Source: Anisakis pegreffii
Lineage: Eukaryota > Nematoda > Chromadorea > Rhabditida > Anisakidae
Direction of reading: 5' to 3'
NCBI GenBank assembly: GCA_035041965.1
Contig: JAPYMA010000170.1
Span: 96,342-160,341 of the forward strand
DNA: 64,000 bases
A program made the translations under genes and the position numbers. Shown here piece after piece: positions 12,901 through 23,789 of the stretch; the stretch's first letter is position 1, and each line of letters begins with the position of its first letter. The notes below the pieces were generated by a model that did not search any database, was not told where the DNA came from, and saw nothing but the letters and a program-made list of their open reading frames with translations.

Positions 12901-15410
12901 TGTCGTGTGTGTGCCTGTGTGTGTCTGTGTGCGTGTCTGTGTGAGTCTATGTGTCTGTGTGTGTCCGTGTGTTGTGTCTGTTTGTATCTCTCTATGTGTG
13001 TCTGTGTATTGTGTCTGCGTTTGTGTGCGTGTCTGTGTGAGTCTATATGTGTCTGTGTGTTGCGTCTGTTTGTATCTCTCTGTGTGTGTCTGTGTGTTGT
13101 GTCGTGTGTGTACCTGTGTGTGTCTGTCTGTTTGTCTGTGTGAGTCTATATGTGTCTGTGTGTGTCCGTGTGTTGTGTCTGTTTGTATCTCTCTATGTGT
13201 GTCTGTGTATTGTGTCTGCGTTTGTCTGTGTGCGTGTCTGTGTGAGTCTATATGTGTCTGTGTGTTGCGTCTGTTTGTATCTCTCTGTGTGTGTCTGTGT
13301 GTTGTGTCGTGTGTGTGCCTGTGTGTGTCTGTCTGCGTGTCTGTGTGAGTCTATATGTGTCTGTGTGTGTCCGTGTGTTGTGTCTGTTTGTATCTCTCTA
13401 TGTGTGTCTGTGTGTTGTGTCGTGTGTGTGCCTGTGTGTGTCTGTCTGTGTGTCTGTGTGAGTCTATATGTGTCTGTGTGTGTCCGTGTGTTGTGTCTGT
13501 TTGTATCTCTCTATGTGTGTCTGTGTGTTGTGTCGTGTGTGTGCCTGTGTGTGTCTGTCTGTGTGTCTGTGTGAGTCTATATGTGTCTGTGTGTGCCCGT
13601 GTGTTGTGTCTGTTTGTATCTCTCTATGTGTGTCTGTGTGTTGTGTCGTGTGTGTGCCTGTGTGTGTCTGTCTGTGTGTCTGTGTGAGTCTATATGTGTC
13701 TGTGTGTGTCCGTGTGTTGTGTCTGTTTGTATCTCTCTATGTGTGTCTGTGTGTTGTGTCGTGTGTGTGCCTGTGTGTGTCTGTCTGTTTGTCTGTGTGA
13801 GTCTATATGTGTCTGTGTGTGTCCGTGTGTTGTGTCTGTTTGTATCTCTCTATGTGTGTCTGTGTATTGTGTCTGCGTTTGTCTGTGTGCGTGTCTGTGT
13901 GAGTCTATATGTGTCTGTGTGTTGCGTCTGTTTGTATCTCTCTGTGTGTTGTGTCGTGTGTGTGCCTGTGTGTGTCTGTCTGCGTGTCTGTGTGAGTCTA
14001 TATGTGTCTGTGTGTGTCCGTGTGTTGTGTCTGTTTGTATCTCTCTATGTGTGTCTGTGTGTTGTGTCGTGTGTGTGCCTGTGTGTGTCTGTCTGTGTGT
14101 CTGTGTGAGTCTATATGTGTCTGTGTGTGTCCGTGTGTTGTGTCTGTTTGTATCTCTCTATGTGTGTCTGTGTATTGTGTCTGCGTTTGTCTGTGTGCGT
14201 GTCTGTGTGAGTCTATATGTGTCTGTGTGTTGCGTCTGTTTGTATCTCTCTGTGTGTGTCTGTGTGTTGTGTCGTGTGTGTGCCTGTGTGTGTCTGTCTG
14301 CGTGTCTGTGTGAGTCTATATGTGTCTGTGTGTGTCCGTGTGTTGTGTCTGTTTGTATCTCTCTATGTGTGTCTGTGTGTTGTGTCGTGTGTGTGCCTGT
14401 GTGTGTCTGTCTGTGTGTCTGTGTGAGTCTATATGTGTCTGTGTGTGCCCGTGTGTTGTGTCTGTTTGTATCTCTCTATGTGTGTCTGTGTGTTGTGTCG
14501 TGTGTGTGCCTGTGTGTGTCTGTCTGTGTGTCTGTGTGAGTCTATATGTGTCTGTGTGTGTCCGTGTGTTGTGTCTGTTTGTATCTCTCTATGTGTGTCT
14601 GTGTGTTGTGTCGTGTGTGTGCCTGTGTGTGTCTGTCTGTTTGTCTGTGTGAGTCTATATGTGTCTGTGTGTGTCCGTGTGTTGTGTCTGTTTGTATCTC
14701 TCTATGTGTGTCTGTGTATTGTGTCTGCGTTTGTCTGTGTGCGTGTCTGTGTGAGTCTATATGTGTCTGTGTGTTGCGTCTGTTTGTATCTCTCTGTATG
14801 TGTCTGTGTGTTGTGTCTGTGTTTGTCTGTGTGAGTCTATATCTGTCTGTGTGTCTGTGTGAGTCTATATGTGTCTGTGTGTTGCGTCTGTTTGTATCTC
14901 TATGTGTGTGTCTGTGTGTTGTGTCGTGTGTGTGCCTGTGTGTGTCTGTCTGTGTGAGTCTATATGTGTCTGTGTGTTGCGTCTGTTTGTATCTCTATGT
15001 GTGTGTCTGTGTGTTGTGTCGTGTGTGTGCCTGTGTGTGCCTGTCTGTGTGAGTCTATATGTGTCTGTGTGTGTCCGTGTGTTGTGTCTGTTTGTATCTC
15101 TCTATGTGTGTCTGTGTGTTGTGTCGTGTGTGTGCCTGTGTGTGTCTGTGTGCGTGTCTGTGTGAGTCTATGTGTCTGTGTGTGTCCGTGTGTTGTGTCT
15201 GTTTGTATCTCTCTATGTGTGTCTGTGTATTGTGTCTGCGTTTGTGTGCGTGTCTGTGTGAGTCTATATGTGTCTGTGTGTTGCGTCTGTTTGTATCTCT
15301 CTGTATGTGTCTGTGTGTTGTGTCTGTGTTTGTCTGTGTGAGTCTATATCTGTCTGTGTGTCTCTGTGCGTGTTTGTGTGTTATGTCTGTGTGTGGGTCT
15401 ATGTGTGCGC
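9985..15410. repeat. GT-rich minisatellite, 113-bp unit with higher-order structure
   Basis: About 5.4 kb of one strand composed almost entirely of G, T and some C, organised as a repeat of roughly 113 bp. The landmark GAGTCTATATGTGTCTG recurs at 113-bp spacing in the cleanest stretch (around 10253, 10366, 10479, 10592). Variant units insert TGTATTGTGTCTGCGTTTG or TGTGTTGCGTCTG segments. A long block starting near 11160 recurs 1,433 bp downstream, and shorter blocks recur at offsets of 657 and 852 bp, so variants are arranged in higher-order repeats. Open frames exist in all plus frames only because stop triplets are rare in (GT)-like sequence; 113 is not a multiple of three and the frames rotate, so this is not coding. 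Alternating purine-pyrimidine tracts would favour Z-DNA. Confidence 0.95.
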
Positions 15411-16050
15411 TTCGGTAATTAAACCATTCAATTTATAACGACAATAATGACAATAGCGCGAACATGTCACACGATTGCAATATTTATTCAAATAGCTACA
15501 AGTGAAATGATATCTCACTATCAGAGTTGAATGACTTGTAAAGTAAATGAATAATGATTCGTAAAGCAAAGGAATAATTTGAAAGCGATCAATTGAACAA
15601 CCGACCACAACGATTTTGTAACACAGATACAATACATGTATTACTGAGAGAAGTCGGAAGATAGGTATTTAAAATAAGATAACGAGATAAGGTGAACGGT
15701 TATGTGCATACAGATGTATGTTATAGTGACGTCAATATTTTGTTTGGAATTTTTGCGACTGATGTTTCATCGTAACAAGAAATGCCATTACAAGAAGCGT
15801 CATGAAAACTTTTTCAGCCCTCATCGTTTTATAGTATATGAAAGTGACACAACAGTACCGTGTCGAAGGCATGTAAATAATCGACAGACGTCGATAACGC
15901 ATAGCTGCTGTGCCGTGAAACGAGTTTACAAGCACACAATACATCAATTTCGAATAGTTTAAGAACAGTTATGTTCTCCATGGTGGAAATTAATGCTAAC
16001 AAAGTTGAACTCCGTTTAGTCGCAGTAGTTACAGTCGATGTGTTTGGTGG
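15411..16050. other. spacer downstream of the mucin gene
   Basis: A 640-bp stretch between the GT minisatellite and the stop codon of the minus-strand mucin. It would contain the mucin 3' UTR. TTTATT at 15482-15487 reads AATAAA on the minus strand but lies more than 550 bp beyond the stop. Small open frames on both strands have no recognisable features. Confidence 0.4.
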
Positions 16051-19000
16051 TTAATGAGGGCAGTAATTGCATGTTCTTGCACACTTTTCCTTTAACACTG
16101 CGCTGAAGGCGGGATTACGGCAAAAAGAGATGAATGGTGTACATGTCGATAAATCCTTACAAATATAAAGGGTTGATGTGGCCGAAGTTGTGGCTGTTAT
16201 TTGATCAGGGCAAAAACCACATGTTCTTGCACATTCTGCCTTCATATCGTAAATGTGACATAAACTCTTAAACATGCTGCAGTCAGATAAATCCACGCAA
16301 GTGGCAGCGGTGGATGACGAGGTGGTTATTCGCTCCGCAGTGGCAGAGGTGAATGACGGAGTGGTTGTTCGTTCTGCAGTGGCAGAGGTGAATGACGGAG
16401 TGGTTGTTCGCTCTGCAGTGGCAGAGGTGAATGACGGAGTGGTTGTTCGCTCTGCAGTAGTAGAGGTTGCTGATGGAGTCGTTGTTAGTTCCGCGGTTGT
16501 GATTGTTACTTGATCAGGGCACAAACCACACGTTCTTGCGCATAGTACCATCAAATCGTAAATATGACATAAATTCTTAAACATGCTGCAGTCAGATAAA
16601 TCCACGCAAGTGACAGCGGTGGATGACGAGGTGGTTATTCGCTCCGCAGTGGCAGAGGTGAATGACGGAGTGGTTGTTCGTTCTGCAGTGGCAGAGGTGA
16701 ATGACGGAGTGGTTATTCGCTCCGCAGTGGCAGAGGTGAATGACGGAGTGGTTGTTCGCTCTGCAGTGGCAGAGGTGAATGACGGAGTGGTTGTTCGCTC
16801 TGCATTAGTAGAGGTTGCTGATGGAGTCGTTGTTAGTTCCGCGGTTGTGATTGTTACTTGATCAGGGCACAAACCACACGTTCTTGCGCATAGTACCATC
16901 ACATCGTAAGTATGACATAAATTCTTAAACATGCTGCAGGCATATAAATCCTCGCAAGTGACAGCGGTGGATGACGAGGTGGTTATTCGCTCCGCAGTGG
17001 CAGAGGTGAATGACGGAGTGGTTGTTCGCTCTGCAGTGGCAGAGGTGAATGACGGAGTGGTTGTTCGCTCTGCATTAGTAGAGGTTGCTGATGGAGTCGT
17101 TGTTAGTTCCGCGGTTGTGATTGTTACTTGATCAGGGCACAAACCACACGTTCTTGCGCATAGTACCATCAGATCGTAAATATGACATAAATTCTTAAAC
17201 ATGCTGCAGTCAGATAAATCCTCGCAAGTGACAGCGGTGGATGACGAGGTGGTTATTCGCTCCGCAGTGGCAGAGGTGAATGACGGAGTGGTTGTTCGTT
17301 CTGCAGTGGCAGAGGTGAATGACGGAGTGGTTGTTCGCTCTGCAGTGGCAGAGGTGAATGACGGAGTGGTTGTTCGCTCTGCAGTGGCAGAGGTGAATGA
17401 CGGAGTGGTTGTTCGCTCTGCATTAGTAGAGGTTGCTGATGGAGTCGTTGTTAGTTCCGCGGTTGTGATTGTTACTTGATCAGGGCACAAACCACACGTT
17501 CTTGCGCATAGTACCATCACATCGTAAGTATGACATAAATTCTTAAACATGCTGCAGGCATATAAATCCTCGCAAGTGACAGCGGTGGATGACGAGGTGG
17601 TTATTCGCTCCGCAGTGGCAGAGGTGAATGACGGAGTGGTTGTTCGCTCTGCAGTGGCAGAGGTGAATGACGGAGTGGTTGTTCGCTCTGCATTAGTAGA
17701 GGTTGCTGATGGAGTCGTTGTTAGTTCCGCGGTTGTGATTGTTACTTGATCAGGGCACAAACCACACGTTCTTGCGCATAGTACCATCAGATCGTAAATA
17801 TGACATAAATTCTTAAACATGCTGCAGTCAGATAAATCCTCGCAAGTGACAGCGGTGGATGACGAGGTGGTTATTCGCTCCGCAGTGGCAGAGGTGAATG
17901 ACGGAGTGGTTGTTCGCTCTGCAGTGGCAGAGGTGAATGACGGAGTGGTTGTTCGCTCTGCATTAGTAGAGGTTGCTGATGGAGTCGTTGTTAGTTCCGC
18001 GGTTGTGATTGTTACTTGATCAGGGCACAAACCACACGTTCTTGCGCATAGTACCATCAAATCGTAAATATGACATAAATTCTTAAACATGCTGCAGTCA
18101 GATAAATCCACGCAAGTGACAGCGGTGGATGACGAGGTGGTTATTCGCTCCGCAGTGGCAGAGGTGAATGACGGAGTGGTTGTTCGTTCTGCAGTGGCAG
18201 AGGTGAATGACGGAGTGGTTGTTCGCTCTGCAGTGGCAGAGGTGAATGACGAAGTGGTTGTTCGCTCTGCAGTAGTAGAGGTTGCTGATGGAGTCGTTGT
18301 TAGTTCCGCGGTTGTGATTGTTACTTGATCAGGGCACAAACCACACGTTCTTGCGCATAGTACCATCAAATCGTAAATATGACATAAATTCTTAAACATG
18401 CTGCAGTCAGATAAATCCACGCAAGTGACAGCGGTGGATGACGAGGTGGTTATTCGCTCCGCAGTGGCAGAGGTGAATGACGGAGTGGTTGTTCGTTCTG
18501 CAGTGGCAGAGGTGAATGACGGAGTGGTTGTTCGCTCTGCAGTGGCAGAGGTGAATGACGGAGTGGTTGTTCGCTCTGCAGTAGTAGAGGTTGCTGATGG
18601 AGTCGTTGTTAGTTCCGCGGTTGTGATTGTTACTTGATCAGGGCACAAACCACACGTTCTTGCGCATAGTACCATCAAATCGTAAATATGACATAAATTC
18701 TTAAACATGCTGCAGTCAGATAAATCCACGCAAGTGACAGCGGTGGATGACGAGGTGGTTATTCGCTCCGCAGTGGCAGAGGTAAATGACGGAGTTGTTG
18801 TTCGTTCTGCAGTGGTAGTGGAAGTAGTGGACGGGGTAGTTGTTCGTCTTGCTGCTGTAAAAGCAGTCATTATCATGCGTTCAGCAAGTTTATTTGGTAT
18901 TATCGTAATTATCAATTCCGGCATGATCTAAAGAGCTTTGCCATAGCATTAGCAGTACCAGTTAATTCAGGTCACAATTATTAGATAATTCGGGTTCGAA

Positions 19001-19680
19001 ATATTCGATGTTGTTAACATTATTATCATAGTTATGATTACTGTTATTATTATTTATATTATCACTTGTTACCAGTTATTATTAATTATTGCGATTGATT
19101 GTATCATTGTTGTTATTATCAACTATGAATATTAGTTATCAATAATTACAATTATTGATTACTTGTAGAGTGTCATAAGAAAAGGTTGATCGGTTGCACA
19201 TTCATGGTTATGGTTGCTTACCGTTTGTAGTCGTTCGCGGTAAACAAATCGCTTGATAAATAAAGCACGCAATCCTTACCGCAGTACGGATCGTAAAGCA
19301 GTTCTCATTTGCATATTGGGTGTGCTTGCATACAGCAGGTGTTGTAGGTCTACCTGAACCTGAGAACGTAAGAGTTCGTGAAGATAGCTCTTCATTTGTG
19401 ATGAAGAAATGTTTCTCATAGCTAATTTTTCTTTATTCTTGCTATCGCTTTAGACATTTCTCTATTGCAAGCAGCTGTTCTATTCCGTCGGAATAAAACA
19501 GTACAGTTTCACGATTTGGGATGCAAGAAGAGAACATAAAGATTTCTAAAATGAGAGTGTACAACAGAAATGAACACGTTGAAATGACGTACCTGCAGAA
19601 ACCGTGGCTGAATCTGTGAGATGTCGTGCACCAATGGTGAATGCGATTGATGCAATCAAAATTGTTCGGAATCCTATCAT
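16051..19680 (-). CDS. secreted ShKT-domain (SXC) mucin, TES-120-like
   Basis: Two exons. Exon 1 is 19680-19593 (MIGFRTILIASIAFTIGA, a typical signal peptide, then RHLTDSATVSA) and ends CAG|GTACGT after one base of a codon. Exon 2 is 18854-16051; its acceptor TTTTACAG restores phase exactly (G+CA). The joined product is 963 residues. It has a Thr/Ser-rich body of 13-residue repeats (AERTTTPSFTSAT) and ten six-cysteine ShKT domains of pattern C-x5-C-x6-C-x8-C-x3-C-x2-C; nine are nearly identical (CVDLSDCSMFKNLCHIYD...) and the last, C-terminal one is divergent with wider spacing. Such proteins in Toxocara and other nematodes are O-glycosylated secreted or surface-coat mucins; that role is inferred here. 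An ATG inside the larger open frame at 18924 is intronic in this model. A possible trans-splice acceptor (AAACTTAG) lies about 30 nt upstream of the start. Confidence 0.9.
16200..18830 (-). repeat. nested coding repeat: 39-bp units inside 270/309/348-bp units
   Basis: Between successive ShKT domains the spacing, read at the recurring ATGCTGCAG (plus strand: 16274, 16583, 16931, 17201, 17549, 17819, 18089, 18398, 18707), is 309, 348, 270, 348, 270, 270, 309 and 309 bp. All equal 270 plus a multiple of 39. The 39-bp unit encodes the 13-residue mucin repeat, in two, three or four full copies per block. The 618-bp pair 16583-17200 and 17201-17818 is itself a duplication, because both carry the same alternation of domain variants (CEDLYAC and CEDLSDC). 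The near-identity of units implies recent amplification or gene conversion. Confidence 0.93.
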
Positions 19681-20125
19681 TTTTCCACGGAGTGATACTT
19701 GCCTAAGTTTATTTTAATTAAGCATTATATCAGGGTGAATTTTAAGGAGCGATTATCCTGAATGGTCAATTGAGATTGTGATATTAGTGATAAAATCCGC
19801 TTCGTGAACTTAGCGACTGAACTACTGCTAGTTTTCACGTGTCATAATTGATGGCGCGATTAATTCGGTACCCAATACCATGCGAAATGGGTGCATCGTG
19901 ACACCCCATCAATAGCATCCGCAATCACCCATACGGGAAACATAGGAGATTCCATTAATCAAACCACAAATCTAATGATAAATCACTAATCCTGAATCAT
20001 GGTATAATCATAAATCTGACGACAATAAAGCCTTTAGTTGTCAATTTTGGATGTATGGTCGAATCGATCGAAGGAATCGAAAAATTCGGCGTTATCCTTT
20101 AAGAAGAATGATTTTTCACGAAAAA
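19681..20125. promoter_or_regulatory. upstream region of the mucin gene
   Basis: The 5' flank of the minus-strand mucin lies here. On the minus strand AATAAACTTAG at about 19700-19710 could be a spliced-leader acceptor. I see no clear TATA box or other promoter motif. The sequence is otherwise unremarkable. Confidence 0.25.
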
Positions 20126-20920
20126 GAATCAACTAAATTTACGCTCGTGAGCTTATGGTCAAATCGAGAGATGGACTCCCCACATCCAATTCCTTCGGTT
20201 TTCGATTCCGTTCGGACTTTGAGGATATTTGGATATCGGAACGGCTTACAGTGGAAGAGCGTAGTGCCTCCTTACTTGCCATTTGTATCATCAGTACTCG
20301 ACATAACTAGTAGTAGTAATGTAATGAACGGTACTGATAATAAAACAATAATAATAATGGTGATAAACAAAAATGATAATAACAGTAACAATGATTGTTA
20401 CATTACTATTACTATGTGTAAGGAATTTATACCAACTAAGTTTACGCTCCTAAGCTTATGCTCAAAGCGGGAGATGAGATCCCTCACATCCGATCCCTTT
20501 GGTTTCATGTTCGGCCTGCCTACTCAGGATGTTCCGATAAGGAAAATGATTCGTTCATTTCAGTTTTGTGCATTCCATCCAGAAGTGGCTTGTTGCCCAC
20601 GTTGCAAGACAACCACATCTTTCAAAGTCAACTGCAAGCGGCTAATATGGTACGCGATTTGTTTGTCTCCGTCATTTATATTCTATTTGAACGTCATCTC
20701 TCAACATTACTGTGCTCACAATCCCACTGTCACCAAGACACTCGTGATCTACAGGTCGCGCACCAAATGTAATCCATATAACTTCCATTCTCGAATCATC
20801 CCTACAAATTTAGAGCATACGTGTTCGCCACTGTTCTCTTGCCGCAGTCATTCATCCGCTAGTATTGATGTGCAAACTGTTCCGCTCCTCAGAAATCCAT
20901 TCAATACCCATTACAGTTAG
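20051..20920 (+). other. unexplained 289-codon open frame containing a duplicated segment
   Basis: This open frame is long for AT-rich DNA but matches nothing I recognise. It has a simple low-complexity stretch of ATA/GAT-like triplets (20330-20420) that encodes Asn/Asp/Ile runs. Two diverged copies of a roughly 110-bp segment (20130-20245 and 20432-20545, sharing CAACTAA(A/G)TTTACGCTC) fall within it at a 302-bp offset. The duplication crosses the frame without frame-specific conservation, which favours a non-coding repeat. Confidence 0.3.
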
Positions 20921-21160
20921 AGTGTTGCGAGGAACATGGAAATTCGAGGACCCTGTCCCTATTTCCCCTTCCTAATTCCGACTTTTTTCGAGACGATCGC
21001 ATTTTGGGCGTCTTCGACTCATTCGGAATTGTCAGAGATCTCTGCTTCCCGAATTATTTCGGAGGATTCTCCGAGGTTTTCAAAAAAAATAATAGAATCA
21101 AATAGATGCGCCAAAACGTGCATTTATCTCTTCAGAAACTGTGATTAAATTTCTGGCTGC
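20921..21160. other. short spacer
   Basis: Nothing recognisable between the duplicated segment and the 16-bp repeat array. Confidence 0.4.
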
Positions 21161-21297
21161 ACATTCGGTCTGTGAATATGCGGCCAAATTCGCTTTTGGC
21201 CGGTAGAAATGTGACCTGTGGAAATTTGGCCTAATAGACATTTAGTTTAATGAGCATTTGTCCCTAAGGTCATTTAACTCAACTTCGTTTAATGGAT
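21161..21297 (+). repeat. left 16-bp repeat array (consensus ACATTTGGCCTAATGG)
   Basis: Eight or more imperfect 16-bp units run head to tail, for example AAATTTGGCCTAATAG, ACATTTAGTTTAATGA and GCATTTGTCCCTAAGG. The same unit forms a second array 350 bp downstream in the same orientation. Confidence 0.75.
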
Positions 21298-21645
21298 GCG
21301 GAGGTTCTGTTGTGATTGAATTGGAGGCCACTGAGAGCACCCACAATTATCTGCCTGTTGTGTAGTGATCAAATTAGCATACGTGATCTGACGTGATCTG
21401 CTGATTTGTCTATGAGTTGTCGTCTGTTGTTAGAAATTTGCATATAAAAAGCTCTATATAAGAGCGAGATTTCATTTTTTCTTTGATTGTCTTAGTTTGA
21501 TCCAAAGTAAAGTTGTGTCGTGCCTTGGTTTTGTTGCCGAGTAAAGGATTTATTCTTCGTCGTCTCGGCTTTTGTTCGTCGCTCATCAGTGCTCAGCGAC
21601 ATAACACTGCCCTAAGCATTTGCTCGGGGCTGGTCATTCTGCATG
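21298..21645 (+). other. unique core between two 16-bp arrays, with TATA-like boxes
   Basis: A 348-bp segment of higher complexity. Two TATA-like sequences, CATATAAAAAG (about 21441) and CTCTATATAAGAGCG (about 21452), are followed by a pyrimidine-rich stretch. This could be a promoter-bearing mobile element such as a solo LTR, with the flanking arrays as part of the element. No terminal duplication or coding domain was identified, so its nature is open. Confidence 0.35.
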
Positions 21646-21785
21646 TGGACATGTGGCCTACAGACGTTTGGTCTAATGGACATTTGGCCGAGTGGACATT
21701 TGGCCTAGTAGATATTTGACCTACAGAACATTTGGTTCAGTGGACGTTTGGTCCAATGGAAAGTTAGTTCAGTGGATATCTACTC
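21646..21785 (+). repeat. right 16-bp repeat array
   Basis: About eight consecutive 16-bp units, including ACGTTTGGTCTAATGG, ACATTTGGCCGAGTGG, ACATTTGGCCTAGTAG, ATATTTGACCTACAGA and ACGTTTGGTCCAATGG. They match the array at 21161-21297. Confidence 0.85.
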
Positions 21786-23054
21786 TAAAGGATATACTAT
21801 CGTAAGCTATTTCTATCGTACCATATGCACACTACACATTGATATATTCTTGGCTTCGACCAAAGTTAGGCCTTGACGAATGAACCTATTAGGAAGAAAC
21901 AAGGCAATTAATTCATCTACACCATCGGGTGAATGACAACTTCCTCCAACAATTTTCTCAACAATTCTCATTTCTCATTGAACGTTCGGAATGTTAAAGA
22001 GCATGGTTTCCTGCGAACATGGGAAATATTTGTCAACAATTGAATTTTGCCGTTTTACGAGATTATGCTTTGGTCAATGAACTATTCAAGACTTGATGAT
22101 GCCATTGTTTCTTATCATCCATAATCTTCTACGCCCATCTTCTTCAACACATCACTCTGTAGTTATAACCACGGTTTTGATCCCTCATTTAACTGCTTAA
22201 GTACTGCTAATCTTTTTTTCTGAGAATAAAGTGTAATGCAAGGTTTACGATCAGGCCGAGGATCAGACTTTAGTAATTGGGGCCTAGTGGTTACTCCATG
22301 AATATGAGAATTGATGTTCACGATTGTGTATGACGGATACCCATTCCACCGTCGATAATTATGTTGGATCGATAGCCACAGATTTTTGGAGGCTACCGAA
22401 AATATAATCTCTTGATTTCTAGAAAATATTTAAATAGCGCACACAAAATGCGTAACATATAACAGCACATATTATAGAAACAAGAAGATGAAAACAGGAA
22501 ACAGTTCGAGATGACTTCTGAAGGTTTTCGAGAAGAGGACGTACACATTCAAATGACCAAATACATTATGGCAGAAATAATAGCAAATACATTTACCATA
22601 GCGGAAAAGAAAACAGTGGCTTCAGCAAATTCAGAGGGAATGGCAGTGAATGACACTGATAAACACTAGTTGCGCGATTGTTTGCGTGACCGTTAGTAAT
22701 GCGACTTTTTTGCGGAAGACTTTCACTCTTTGAACAAGTTGATTGAGAGGTACACTTTTCAGAAGATATTCTATCTGAAGGAATCCATTCAAATGGAATC
22801 CCAGCTGAGTGCTGCACAACCCCGTTTTGAATATATTTTTTGAATATATTTGGTACGCCTCATGGGAAGTCTACGGCATGACAAGCTTGAATCGGCATGC
22901 TTCCCATGATAAATCTAAAACTGAGCACTGACTTACAATCAGTTTAAATCAAAATTAAGCTTCATTCTGAGCTCATCGGTCAGCCTAGAAAGCATTCATT
23001 CAGGTGCCGATACAGAACTGCGGATGAATGAATCTTGAAACGTTATATGTGCCT
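21786..23054. other. gene-poor region
   Basis: No supported gene. The two overlapping minus-strand open frames near 22.6-22.8 kb are short and featureless. Confidence 0.4.
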
Positions 23055-23089
23055 ATATATATGTATATATAAATATGTATAAATGTATA

Positions 23090-23142
<53 letters not shown>

Positions 23143-23170
23143 TTATACATATTTATATATACATATATAT
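23055..23170. repeat. AT-rich palindrome with (TA)n centre
   Basis: The arm 23055-23090 is an exact reverse complement of 23135-23170 (36 bp each, containing ATAAATATGTATAAATGTAT on the left arm). The 44-bp centre is almost pure (TA)n and is itself self-complementary. The whole 116 bp can therefore extrude as a cruciform or hairpin. Confidence 0.9.
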
Positions 23171-23789
23171 TTATATATTTATATATATATTAATATTTAT
23201 ACAGATGTTATATGCAATGTTATATGCAAATGTGTTACACTGATATAATGGCGTAATGTATACTGATACAGTTGGCTGGAAATAGTGCCGAAATTCCCCA
23301 ATTTTTTTAGTAATTTACCGTAATATCCGAAGTGCACTGTACTAGGCAAGCACATATTCGCAGTCGTAAACTAACTATTGTGTATAATCTACGGCAGATG
23401 AAATAATAAAGCGAATGGCTCATGCTGACCTTTTTGTCATTGATCACGTTTCCATATTCCGGGCAACTCTATGTTCGTGCAGCGCATTTTTGGCTAAAGT
23501 TCAGTTTTATTGACATTTATTTCAGTTTACACAAAAATCTGGTTGAAAAACTGTCTTGGTTCAGATAGAATGGTTTAAAGTGAGCGAAATTTCTACCATA
23601 TGTAAACGGTACTGTACTAGGCAAGAAAGTTTTTTTTGGCTAACATTCTACCAAATTCGCAGAAAATTTTGCACATTGGTAGGTCGGTAGTGTTTCCGGA
23701 CAATATCATTATCATATCTTATCGGGAATATCGGATGGTTTGGCGCTGGCTTCTCAATGACGTCGATTCGATGGTTGATCAGCAACATG
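23171..23789. other. gene-poor spacer with a short direct repeat
   Basis: No gene seen. The phrase GTACTGTACTAGGCAAG-like occurs twice (near 23335 and 23610), suggesting an old local duplication. Confidence 0.35.

Noticed and set aside
9984..15418. Dozens of plus-strand open frames encoding Cys/Val/Ser/Leu-rich repeats
   Set aside because: They are by-products of GT-rich satellite DNA with few stop triplets. The 113-bp unit rotates through frames, there is no start context or signal, and all three plus frames are open alike.
18922..18924. ATG at the head of the long minus-strand frame as the mucin start
   Set aside because: The residues after it are not a signal peptide, and a strong acceptor 70 bases downstream joins in phase to an upstream signal-peptide exon.
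16274..18931. Plus-strand open frames rich in Val/Ala/Asp repeats
   Set aside because: These are antisense shadows of the mucin's 39-bp repeat; the minus strand has the long frame, ShKT cysteines and spliced signal peptide.
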